This document shows positions 1-5,328 of a DNA stretch of 9,837 bases, piece by piece; the first letter of the stretch is position 1; each line of letters starts with the position of its first letter. This DNA is from RGIG3009 sp045630765 (GTDB lineage Bacteria; Bacillota; Clostridia; Oscillospirales; Acutalibacteraceae): positions 1-9,837 of the forward strand of contig JAZQTM010000087.1 of assembly GCA_045630765.1 (NCBI GenBank), written 5' to 3'. The position numbers were made by a program, and so were the translations under genes. Below the pieces are notes generated by a model that did not search any database, was not told where the DNA came from, and worked only from the letters and a program-made list of their open reading frames with translations.

Positions 1-15
1 CGGGTGGCGCCCCCA
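1..15 (+). tRNA. Possible 3' end of a tRNA gene, cut by the window edge
   Basis: The first 15 bases read as four bases of a T-stem 3' strand (CGGG), a seven-base acceptor strand TGGCGCC, one discriminator base and a terminal CCA, followed at once by a terminator hairpin. That is how tRNA genes commonly end in Firmicutes. The tRNA body and anticodon lie outside the window, so the amino acid cannot be called. A near-identical 15-base tail recurs at 89-103 with T instead of C at the discriminator position. The identification rests on the tail alone and is tentative. Confidence 0.4.
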
Positions 16-52
16 AAAAAAGAAACACACCCATGCGGTGTGTTTCTTTTTT
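15..52 (+). terminator. Rho-independent terminator after the tRNA-like tail
   Basis: A perfect 15-bp stem pairs 16-30 with 38-52 (core GAAACACAC / GTGTGTTTC). It carries an A-tract on the 5' side and a six-T run on the 3' side around a seven-base loop. It would end transcription of the gene whose last bases are 1-15. The matching A-tract means it could also work in the other direction. Confidence 0.75.
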
Positions 53-103
53 GTGTGGTAATCTCCGGAATCGAACCGAGTCGATCTCCGGGTGGCGCCT
101 CCA
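53..103 (+). other. tRNA-tail-like remnant (duplicated 3' end)
   Basis: Bases 89-103 repeat the tail at 1-15 (CGGGTGGCGCC, one changed base, CCA). The 51 bases between the first terminator and this CCA are too few for a tRNA, and no clean T-loop lies in register before the tail. On the opposite strand, 62-79 resembles a T-arm with a TTCGATT loop and a four-to-five pair stem. The stretch also has an 8-base direct repeat ATCTCCGG (61-68 and 84-91) and can fold as a hairpin (65-91). The best reading is a degenerate duplicated or rearranged tRNA 3' end, perhaps left by an integration event. It is not a working tRNA gene. Confidence 0.3.
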
Positions 104-104
104 G

Positions 105-138
105 AAAAAACTCTTGTTCGGAAGAACAAGAGTTTTTT
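105..138 (+). terminator. Rho-independent terminator with GGAA tetraloop
   Basis: A perfect 15-bp stem pairs 105-119 with 124-138 around a GGAA loop. It has six A's before and six T's after the GC-containing part (core CTCTTGTTC / GAACAAGAG). It starts one base after the second tRNA-like CCA and ends three bases before the hairpin array, so it insulates the array from upstream transcription. The A-tract would let it terminate minus-strand transcripts from the array too. Confidence 0.8.
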
Positions 139-140
139 CA

Positions 141-337
141 GTTATATTCGCCTTCGGCGAGTGATATTGCTTCGCAGTGATATTCGGCTAACGCCGAGTG
201 ATATTGTCCTACGGACAGTTAAAGGCGAATATAATATCACTTTTGCGTAAGCAAAAATATCACTATGCCGGAAGGCATAATATCACTCTGTGCGAAGCAC
301 AGAATATCACTTTCAACCTCAGGTTGAAAAATATCAA
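141..337. repeat. Two-armed array of small hairpins with a conserved 8-base linker
   Basis: The linker GTGATATT occurs at 161-168, 177-184 and 198-205, with a degenerate copy at 141-148. Its reverse complement AATATCAC occurs at 233-240, 256-263, 279-286 and 303-310, with a degenerate copy at 330-337. A short hairpin of different sequence lies between each pair of linkers. Their coordinates are 148-160, 168-176, 184-197, 205-217, 241-256, 264-279, 287-303 and 311-329, with stems of 3-8 bp. Right-arm loops are GTAA, GGAA, GAA and TCA; left-arm loops are GAA, GAA, GTTA and GTA when read on the minus strand. The arms are thus one unit type in opposite orientation. An 11-bp pairing, 142-152 with 224-234, closes the left arm. 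Stem sequences vary while pairing is kept, which points to selection on structure. I do not recognise a named family, and no coding role is apparent. Confidence 0.85.
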
Positions 338-348
338 CTTTCCTTTTA

Positions 349-377
349 TTGTACGCTTGGGAGTTGTATGTTATAAT
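349..377 (+). promoter_or_regulatory. Promoter of the XRE regulator gene
   Basis: A perfect -10 box TATAAT lies at 372-377, preceded by TG at 369-370 (extended -10). A weak -35 TTGTAC lies 17 bases further upstream at 349-354. Transcription would start near 384-386, inside the inverted repeat that covers the ribosome binding site, so the leader is under 20 bases. Confidence 0.6.
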
Positions 378-403
378 TATATCAGCAAAGGAGCTGATAT
401 AAT
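376..403 (+). promoter_or_regulatory. Perfect inverted repeat around the ribosome binding site (putative operator)
   Basis: Arms 376-386 (ATTATATCAGC) and 393-403 are exact reverse complements over 11 bases, with the spacer AAAGGA (387-392). The spacer plus the next G is the Shine-Dalgarno sequence AAAGGAG (387-393), and the right arm ends within the ATG. The left arm overlaps the -10 box by two bases. The position fits an operator for autorepression by the HTH protein it precedes. The initiation region could also be folded in RNA, but only if transcription starts upstream of the left arm, and the predicted start near 384 argues against a full RNA hairpin. The operator role is inference. Confidence 0.65.
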
Positions 404-1088
404 GGATAACACAAATATTGTTTTAGCGGATAATATACAGAAATACCGTAAAAAGTGTGGATTAACACAAGAGGAACTTGCGAAAAAGTTGGGTGTAACA
501 TTCCAAGCAGTTTCAAAATGGGAAAATGCAAAGACGGCCCCTGACATATTGTTTTTGCCTACAATGGCTGATTTATTTGGTTGCTATATTGATGAATTGT
601 TTTCTCGTGAAATTAAATCAGAAATTCACTATGATCATTGTCCTGAATTTCCGTGGCACGATGATAACGTTATCCGCGGAGTTGTGTGCCTAGGTAAGAA
701 GATTTTGCAGGTAACCGATAATATGACCGACAGGTTCACTTTTGAGGTTATCGGAGATGCAAAAAGCGTGCAAAGCGAGTGTAATATTGCAGTCAGCGGA
801 TCGGTTTATGGCGGTTGTAACGCCGGAGATGAATTGGTTGTGGCCGGAAATGTGAACGGCGGTTGCAATGCCGGTGACGGAATTACTGTGGGCTTTAATC
901 TGAACGGCAGTTGTAATGCTGGTGACAATATCGTTGTTGGCGGTGATCTCAAAGGTGTTATAAGTTGCGGTGGTGCTGTTAAGGTTGACGGTGATGTCGA
1001 GGCCGAGAAAATTACGGGTAACGTTGTGTGCAATTCCTTGAAATGTGAAAAAATCGAAGGCGATGTTACTGTAAATAAGGAAAAATAA
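402..1088 (+). CDS. XRE-family HTH regulator with C-terminal beta-helix-like repeats
   Basis: The 228-residue protein begins at ATG 402, eight bases after AAAGGAG. Residues about 9-63 are a Cro/CI-type helix-turn-helix: TQEELAKKLGV then FQAVSKWEN at 22-42 are the two core helices, followed by the usual MADLFGCYIDEL segment. Residues about 80-228 are rich in G, V, N and D in short beta-strand patterns, including three consecutive 16-residue units at 137-184. This resembles the bactofilin-like stacked beta-helix attached to some clostridial XRE regulators; that comparison is from memory. No membrane segment or enzymatic motif is visible. It is probably a cytoplasmic DNA-binding regulator, perhaps oligomerising through the repeats, and may act on its own inverted repeat at 376-403. 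It stands alone between terminators at 105-138 and 1138-1171. The gene looks more AT-rich than the genes after 5300, consistent with acquired DNA. An in-frame GTG at 198 would extend it through the hairpin array but has no ribosome binding site. Confidence 0.8.
   Translation: MDNTNIVLADNIQKYRKKCGLTQEELAKKLGVTFQAVSKWENAKTAPDILFLPTMADLFGCYIDELFSREIKSEIHYDHCPEFPWHDDNVIRGVVCLGKKILQVTDNMTDRFTFEVIGDAKSVQSECNIAVSGSVYGGCNAGDELVVAGNVNGGCNAGDGITVGFNLNGSCNAGDNIVVGGDLKGVISCGGAVKVDGDVEAEKITGNVVCNSLKCEKIEGDVTVNKEK
810..953 (+). repeat. Three 48-base in-frame repeats coding the GGCNAGD rungs
   Basis: Inside the XRE gene, residues 137-152, 153-168 and 169-184 are three units of exactly 16 residues, each starting G(G/S)CNAGD and followed by a short V/I-rich strand. 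Cysteines fall at 139, 155 and 171, in register. Weaker continuations with cysteines at 189, 210 and 215 follow. The regular spacing suggests stacked turns of a beta-solenoid with a cysteine ladder. The units are diverged at the DNA level, so the duplication is not recent. Confidence 0.7.
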
Positions 1089-1137
1089 AGGTTTTCAGGC
1101 GCTTTTCATTCGTGCCATTAAGTTCAAAACTCTCAGA

Positions 1138-1171
1138 AAAAGAAGCCAAGTCTAACGACTTGGCTTCTTTT
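1138..1171 (+). terminator. Terminator of the XRE regulator gene
   Basis: A perfect 15-bp stem pairs 1138-1152 with 1157-1171 around a TAAC loop (core GAAGCCAAGTC / GACTTGGCTTC), with a four-T tail and matching A's. It lies 49 bases after the regulator stop codon. The bases up to 1263 hold no recognisable gene. Confidence 0.8.
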
Positions 1172-1263
1172 ATTATCTTCCGCAATCGGAAAACAGCTGA
1201 TTGAATTGTGTTAAAAATAAAGGCAAAATGCGCGTATAGTGACTGGTAATATTGCGTGATTTC

Positions 1264-1272
1264 TGTTATACT
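1264..1272 (+). promoter_or_regulatory. Possible promoter of the GH39 gene (extended -10)
   Basis: TGTTATACT at 1264-1272 is an extended -10 element with a good TATACT hexamer. No convincing -35 lies 16-18 bases upstream. It is the best candidate in the 139 bases between the upstream terminator and the GH39 start, and would give a leader of about 30 bases. Confidence 0.35.
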
Positions 1273-1310
1273 GTTCATAACAAAAGCTTGTCAAACGGAG
1301 TGCGCGTGCT

Positions 1311-2777
1311 ATGGTAAAGATACAAAACACGGTTATTAAAAAGCAAACAAACTTTTGGAATCACTGCCTTTTTCATCCCACTGATGCAGTTGAAGATCCT
1401 TGGGGACGTCGTATCCTGGATCGTATGGCGGAGGACGGGTCTATTAAAACCGTACGCCTTTATGCGATGTTTGAGGATATCGTATACTTGAATGAGAACG
1501 ATGAACTTTGTTTTGATTTCCGCATTAGTGATTGCCGCTTGGACTATATGGTGGAAAAGGGCTATGATCTGATCTTGTCCTATGCCGGTATGCCGGACTG
1601 TATTGCCTCCGTTCCGGGTCAGTATATGGGGAACAAGGCGCGTTACAAGGGTAAATTCTTTAACACCTCGCCTCCGAAAGATCTTGCGGTGTATGAGGAA
1701 GTGTGTTACCAATATACCAAGCACATTATCGAGCGTTACGGCATTGAACGTGTGTCGAAGTGGCGTTGTCATTGCCATAATGAGCCGGATTTATGGTTTT
1801 TCTTCTCCCACCTTCCCGTGACCGAACAAGAACCCCGTATTCGTGAATATTGCAAGATGTACGCTGCGTTTGCGCGCGGTGTACGTCGGGCGTCCGATAA
1901 AGTGCATATCGGCGGTCCTGCTTGTGCTTCCAAACTGGAGTTTTTGGAGGCGTTTTTGAACTACGTACGGGAAAACGATTTGGATATTGATTATATTGCG
2001 TTGCATAACTATGGTACGTGGACCGGCGCGATCAATAGCGGCGAGAAACGGATTTGCGTGCAGAATAACATTGATCGTCAAAAGCGGCTTATGGATGTCA
2101 TTGAGCGTTGCGGTTTTGGTGACCGTGAACGTGTGGTGGACGAATGGGGTGCCTCTACCGACGGATATTACAACATTGAGCAATGTCCCGTGTACATCTT
2201 CCGCGAAACCGAGGTGTTTTCGTCCTATTACGTCAAGTTGATCCACGAGATGATTAAAACGGATCCGCAAGTGACTAAAATGTTGATCTGCTTGTCCGGT
2301 CAGCACGAGATGGTAGTGGATTTCTCGGGTTATCGTAATTTCTTTACCCTCAATTACATCAAAAAGCCCATTTACAATGCGCACGTATTGGCATCGAAAT
2401 TGAGCGAGGATTTAGTAGAAGCAAAAACCGAGAACGAAAACATCTTTGTGGTTCCTACCAAGACGGAGACGGGGTATTCGGTGCTGATGACCTATTCTTC
2501 CGAATACTTTGAGGAAGATATTCCCAACGTTGAGGAAACCATCACTTTTGAAGAAGATATTGCGAATAAGACGGTGACGGTGTGGTGCATCGATAAGACG
2601 ACCACCAACCCGTATCGTTTGTTCCAAAAATTAGGGATCAGTGATCATCCCTCCGCAGAGGAAATTCGACTTTTGCGTGAGGAGGGCAATCTCAAACCTA
2701 TTAAGGTTCAAAAAGGCAGTGAGCCGCTCACCTTGTCGCTCACCCCGAACAGCATGCACTTGATTACGGTTGAATAA
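1311..2777 (+). CDS. Glycoside hydrolase, GH39-like (beta-xylosidase type)
   Basis: The 488-residue protein is typical in length for bacterial GH39 enzymes. These retaining glycosidases use a (beta/alpha)8 barrel followed by a beta-sandwich, and include beta-xylosidases and alpha-L-iduronidase relatives. The catalytic pair is visible. CHNEPDLW (156-162) places the acid/base at E158, and VVDEWGAST (275-283) places the nucleophile at E278. The spacing of about 120 residues matches characterised GH39 xylosidases. GGPACAS (201-207) and DYIALHNYG (227-235) are further barrel-strand motifs. The C-terminal ~150 residues are beta-rich. There is no signal peptide, so it probably acts in the cytoplasm on imported oligosaccharides. 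The start is supported by GGAG at 1297-1300. No transporter or sugar regulator adjoins it, and the gene appears monocistronic between two terminators. The exact substrate cannot be read from the sequence. Confidence 0.85.
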   Translation: MVKIQNTVIKKQTNFWNHCLFHPTDAVEDPWGRRILDRMAEDGSIKTVRLYAMFEDIVYLNENDELCFDFRISDCRLDYMVEKGYDLILSYAGMPDCIASVPGQYMGNKARYKGKFFNTSPPKDLAVYEEVCYQYTKHIIERYGIERVSKWRCHCHNEPDLWFFFSHLPVTEQEPRIREYCKMYAAFARGVRRASDKVHIGGPACASKLEFLEAFLNYVRENDLDIDYIALHNYGTWTGAINSGEKRICVQNNIDRQKRLMDVIERCGFGDRERVVDEWGASTDGYYNIEQCPVYIFRETEVFSSYYVKLIHEMIKTDPQVTKMLICLSGQHEMVVDFSGYRNFFTLNYIKKPIYNAHVLASKLSEDLVEAKTENENIFVVPTKTETGYSVLMTYSSEYFEEDIPNVEETITFEEDIANKTVTVWCIDKTTTNPYRLFQKLGISDHPSAEEIRLLREEGNLKPIKVQKGSEPLTLSLTPNSMHLITVE

Positions 2778-2812
2778 AAAGTGGCGAAGCGCAAAGCGCT
2801 TCGCCACTTTTT
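2776..2812. terminator. Shared bidirectional terminator between convergent genes
   Basis: A perfect 17-bp stem pairs 2776-2792 with 2796-2812 (core GTGGCGAAGCGC / GCGCTTCGCCAC) around an AAA loop. An A-tract on one side and six T's on the other let it serve both strands. It starts within the GH39 stop codon and reaches the last base of the pncB stop codon (2812-2814 on the minus strand), so the two genes end in the same hairpin. Confidence 0.85.
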
Positions 2813-4266
2813 TATTGTCCGTGCTTTGACAGTAATTTATGTTTTTCATCCCACAACGCTTGCGATAAGTCGACGTAATAGCGGTGGGGATTTTCAAAAC
2901 GTAACACTTCATCCCAAATGGTATCCATTTGTCGGCGGCAGTAATCGCGGATTTCCTGTGCCGAGGGGGAGGTGTACACGCATTTGCCGCCATGGAAAAT
3001 TTGCTCTTGCAACGGCTTGGCAGTGAAGTTTTCAATGGTCTTACGCTTCCATACGTGCTCGGGATCAAAGATCTCATACGGTTGCTGCTCGTCAATGATC
3101 TCGTCGTGCAGTGTGATAACGTCGGCGATTGCTTTACCGGAATCACGATCGAACAGCCGCCATACTTTTTTGAAACCGGGGTTAGTGATCTTGGCAACGT
3201 TCTCACTGACCTTGATACGCGGGATGATAGCGCCTTCTTTTTCCACGGCGGCAAGCTTGTACACCCCACCGAAGACGGGATCGCTGGAGGCGGTGATCAA
3301 GCGTTCACCAACGCCGAAACTGTTCACACACGCACCTTGTAAGATCATATCGCGGATGATGTACTCGTCAAGCGAGTTGGAAGCGCAGATCTGGCAATCG
3401 GGGAAGCCCGCATCGTCCAGCATCTTGCGCGCCTTTTTGCTCAAATAGGTAATATCACCCGAATCTAAACGAATACCTTTCGGTCGATAGCCGTTGGGTA
3501 CCAAGACCTCGTTAAAGACGCGAATGGCGTTCGGGATACCCGATTTCAGTACGTTATAGGTGTCCACCAATAACGTGCAGGATTGCGGATAGACCTGTGC
3601 ATACGCTTTGAATGCTTCGTATTCGCTGTCGAACAACTGCACCCAGCTGTGCGCCATCGTGCCGAGTGCGGGGATACCGAATTCACGATCGGCAATCGCA
3701 CACGCGGTACCGATACAACCACCGATGTACGCGGCTCTGGCACCGTACACCGCGCCATTGAAGCCTTGGGCACGGCGGGAACCGAATTCCATCACGGCGC
3801 GACCATCGGCGGCGCGCACGATGCGGTTGGTCTTGGTAGCGATCAATGATTGGTGGTTGATCGCGAGCAAAATCATCGTTTCCACGAACTGCGCTTGAAT
3901 GGCAGGACCACGCACGGTCACCAACGGCTCGTAGGGGAAGATGGGGGTACCTTCGGGGATCGCCCATACGTCACAGCAAAACTTGAAATTGGCAAGATAC
4001 TCTAAAAACGGCTCACTGAACAGATTTTTACTGCGCAGATAGTCGATGTCTTCGGGAGAAAACGAGAGGTTTTTTAAATATTGAATGACCTGATCGAGTC
4101 CTGCCATGATTGCGACACCGCCGCCGTCGGGCACTTTGCGGAAAAACATATCAAAATAGGTGATCTGCTCGCCGTGACCATTTTCAAAAAAGCCGTTTGC
4201 CATAGTCAGCTCATAAAAGTCGGTGAGCATCGTCAGGTTTTCTTTTCCGTATTTGTTTGTTAACAT
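2812..4266 (-). CDS. pncB: Nicotinate phosphoribosyltransferase
   Basis: This 484-residue enzyme (EC 6.3.4.21) joins nicotinate to PRPP, giving nicotinate mononucleotide and pyrophosphate, usually with ATP hydrolysis. It is the entry step of the Preiss-Handler NAD salvage route in the cytoplasm. Family motifs visible in order are TDFYELTM (15-22), EFGSRRAQ (160-167), GTMAHSWVQ (202-210, with H206 the likely phosphorylated catalytic histidine), LVDTYN (233-238) and RLDSGD (266-271, PRPP/phosphate site). The length is normal for the Firmicute form. The start ATG is preceded by GAGGTG (complement of 4275-4280). It is the second gene of an operon with ppa, 15 bases downstream of it. This placement makes sense because ppa hydrolyses the pyrophosphate formed here. 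The stop codon lies in the shared terminator. Confidence 0.95.
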   Translation of the reverse strand: MLTNKYGKENLTMLTDFYELTMANGFFENGHGEQITYFDMFFRKVPDGGGVAIMAGLDQVIQYLKNLSFSPEDIDYLRSKNLFSEPFLEYLANFKFCCDVWAIPEGTPIFPYEPLVTVRGPAIQAQFVETMILLAINHQSLIATKTNRIVRAADGRAVMEFGSRRAQGFNGAVYGARAAYIGGCIGTACAIADREFGIPALGTMAHSWVQLFDSEYEAFKAYAQVYPQSCTLLVDTYNVLKSGIPNAIRVFNEVLVPNGYRPKGIRLDSGDITYLSKKARKMLDDAGFPDCQICASNSLDEYIIRDMILQGACVNSFGVGERLITASSDPVFGGVYKLAAVEKEGAIIPRIKVSENVAKITNPGFKKVWRLFDRDSGKAIADVITLHDEIIDEQQPYEIFDPEHVWKRKTIENFTAKPLQEQIFHGGKCVYTSPSAQEIRDYCRRQMDTIWDEVLRFENPHRYYVDLSQALWDEKHKLLSKHGQ

Positions 4267-4281
4267 CCTAAAAACACCTCG

Positions 4282-4818
4282 TCAGCGTTCACCACAGTAG
4301 CAGTGGCGGTATTCCTCAATGCAATGCTTGATAATCGCGATCGCATCTTCTCGTCCCAATACCTCTTTCACAGCCGTGCTCTTTCCTTCAAGCGATTTGT
4401 ACACCGTGAAAAAATGCTGTATTTCGTCAAAGGTGTGCTTCGGCAACTCGCTGATATCCTTATAGCAGGAAAGCGACGGATCGCGGAACGGAACGGCAAT
4501 GATCTTTTCGTCGATATCGTCGCCGTCTACCATTTTGACCACGCCGATGGGATAGCACGGTACGAGCGTCATCGGCTCAATGGCTTCCTGACACATCACA
4601 AGCACGTCCAGCGGGTCGCCGTCATCCGCAAAGGTGCGGGGGATAAAGCCGTAGTTTGCGGGATAATGCGTGGCGGTATACAACACGCGATCCAAAAACA
4701 GTAAACCGGTTTCTTTATCCATCTCATATTTGTTTTTGCCGCCTTTCGGGATTTCGATGACGGCAGTAAAATTGTCCGGGTTGATTCGTTCGGCAGAAAT
4801 GTCGTGCCAAATGTTCAT
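4282..4818 (-). CDS. ppa: Inorganic pyrophosphatase, soluble family I
   Basis: The 178-residue cytoplasmic enzyme (EC 3.6.1.1) hydrolyses pyrophosphate to two phosphates and pulls PPi-releasing reactions forward. Family I signatures are clear: EIPKGGKNKYE (22-32), HYPANYGFIP (51-60), the metal-binding DDGDPLDVLV (65-74), DGDDIDEK with the further metal aspartates (98-105), and FFTVYKSLEGK (136-146). The length matches bacterial family I enzymes rather than the manganese-dependent family II. The start is supported by AAAGGAG (complement of 4829-4835). It is first in the operon with pncB and has a promoter at 4854-4882. The C-terminus is Cys-rich (HCYCGER), which is unusual but of unknown meaning. 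Confidence 0.95.
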   Translation of the reverse strand: MNIWHDISAERINPDNFTAVIEIPKGGKNKYEMDKETGLLFLDRVLYTATHYPANYGFIPRTFADDGDPLDVLVMCQEAIEPMTLVPCYPIGVVKMVDGDDIDEKIIAVPFRDPSLSCYKDISELPKHTFDEIQHFFTVYKSLEGKSTAVKEVLGREDAIAIIKHCIEEYRHCYCGER

Positions 4819-4853
4819 ACAGACATCGCTCCTTTGAGAAATTCTCCATCTAC

Positions 4854-4882
4854 AGTATATACCGAATTTTGTGCGAATACAA
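4854..4882 (-). promoter_or_regulatory. Promoter of the ppa-pncB operon
   Basis: On the minus strand, -35 TTGTAT (complement of 4877-4882) and -10 TATACT (complement of 4854-4859) are separated by exactly 17 bases. It lies just downstream of the rpmB terminator. This gives the operon its own start about 30 bases before the ppa ATG. Confidence 0.6.
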
Positions 4883-4888
4883 GGTTGT

Positions 4889-4921
4889 AAAAAAATCTCC
4901 TGCTGAACGAATCAGCAGGAG
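4889..4921 (-). terminator. Terminator of rpmB
   Basis: A 10-bp stem pairs 4897-4906 (CTCCTGCTGA) with 4912-4921 around a five-base loop. On the minus strand it is followed, after one A, by seven T's (complement of 4889-4895). It lies about 28 bases after the rpmB stop and separates rpmB from the ppa-pncB operon. Five T's on the plus-strand side may make it weakly bidirectional. Confidence 0.8.
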
Positions 4922-4949
4922 TTTTTCTTACGTGTTTTGTGTTTTCGGA

Positions 4950-5138
4950 TTAGACCGCGCGGGTAACTTTACCCGAACGCAAGCAACGGGTGCAGGCGTA
5001 AACCCTTTTGGGAGAGCCGTCTACAACAGCCTTGACGCGTTTGATGTTGGGTTTCCATGTGCGGTTCGAGCGACGATGCGAGTGGGAAACCTGAATACCG
5101 AAAGTAACACTTTTGCCGCAGAAATCACATTTAGCCAT
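4950..5138 (-). CDS. rpmB: 50S ribosomal protein L28
   Basis: The 62-residue protein, standard length for bL28, is a structural component of the large ribosomal subunit. MAKCDFCGKS at the start and CTRC near the end give two CxxC pairs (C4/C7 and C49/C52). This is therefore the zinc-binding C+ form. The SHSHRRSNRTWKPNIKRV core (18-35) is the conserved basic region. The ATG at 5138 follows a very strong AAAGGAGGTG (complement of 5145-5154). It is monocistronic, with its own promoter (5173-5201) and terminator. It is divergent from the M50-scp operon. Zinc-free L28 copies in other bacteria are often Zur-controlled, but no Zur-like operator is evident here. Confidence 0.96.
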   Translation of the reverse strand: MAKCDFCGKSVTFGIQVSHSHRRSNRTWKPNIKRVKAVVDGSPKRVYACTRCLRSGKVTRAV

Positions 5139-5172
5139 GTTCTGCACCTCCTTTTGATAAAGCAACAGCAGT

Positions 5173-5201
5173 ATCATAGCAGATTGTCTGTGAAAATGCA
5201 A
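5173..5201 (-). promoter_or_regulatory. Promoter of rpmB
   Basis: On the minus strand, -35 TTGCAT (complement of 5196-5201) and -10 TATGAT (complement of 5173-5178) have a 17-base spacer, 35 bases from the start codon. The AT-rich run upstream (5202-5240) may act as an UP element, as expected for a ribosomal protein gene. Confidence 0.6.
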
Positions 5202-5261
5202 GCATTTTTTTAAGAAGTCGTAAATTTTTTGAAAAATACTTATTTGGACCGCTTTTTCTCC

Positions 5262-5290
5262 TTGTATTTTATAAATAAATACGCTATACT
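5262..5290 (+). promoter_or_regulatory. Promoter of the M50 protease - scpAB operon
   Basis: -35 TTGTAT (5262-5267) and -10 TATACT (5285-5290) have a 17-base spacer. They use the same hexamers as the ppa promoter. Transcription would start near 5297, about 17 bases before the GAGGGGG ribosome binding site. It is divergent from rpmB, with about 60 AT-rich bases between the two -35 boxes. Confidence 0.65.
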
Positions 5291-5328
5291 ATATTTTGTA
5301 TAAGTTTGTAAACGAGGGGGAACACCTT

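Noticed and set aside
53..103. Complete tRNA gene
   Set aside because: The stretch is 51 bases long, lacks D-arm and anticodon arm, and its T-loop is out of register with the CCA tail.
141..337. CRISPR array
   Set aside because: The repeats are only 8 bases, change orientation halfway, and the segments between them are self-complementary hairpins rather than unique spacers. There is no leader and no cas gene.
198..401. In-frame GTG start that would add 68 residues to the XRE regulator
   Set aside because: It runs through the hairpin array and the promoter, lacks a ribosome binding site and gives a non-family N-terminus. ATG 402 has AAAGGAG at correct spacing and matches the usual HTH start.
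141..401. Retron or other reverse-transcriptase-linked RNA
   Set aside because: No reverse transcriptase or other enzyme typical of such systems is encoded in the window. The only adjacent gene is an HTH regulator.
806..1033. Minus-strand open frame opposite the repeat region of the regulator
   Set aside because: It mirrors the plus-strand repeats, has a low-complexity proline/threonine-rich translation and no ribosome binding site.
1275..2384. Long minus-strand open frames opposite the GH39 gene
   Set aside because: They overlap a gene with intact catalytic motifs, have no recognisable domains and no initiation signals. They are coding shadows.
5139..5201. Upstream start for rpmB adding 21 residues
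   Set aside because: ATG 5138 has a strong AAAGGAGGTG and matches the L28 N-terminus (MAKCDFCGK). The extension would cover the promoter.
5296..5328. TTG start for the M50 protease
   Set aside because: It coincides with the predicted transcription start and has no ribosome binding site. GTG 5329 follows GAGGGGG.
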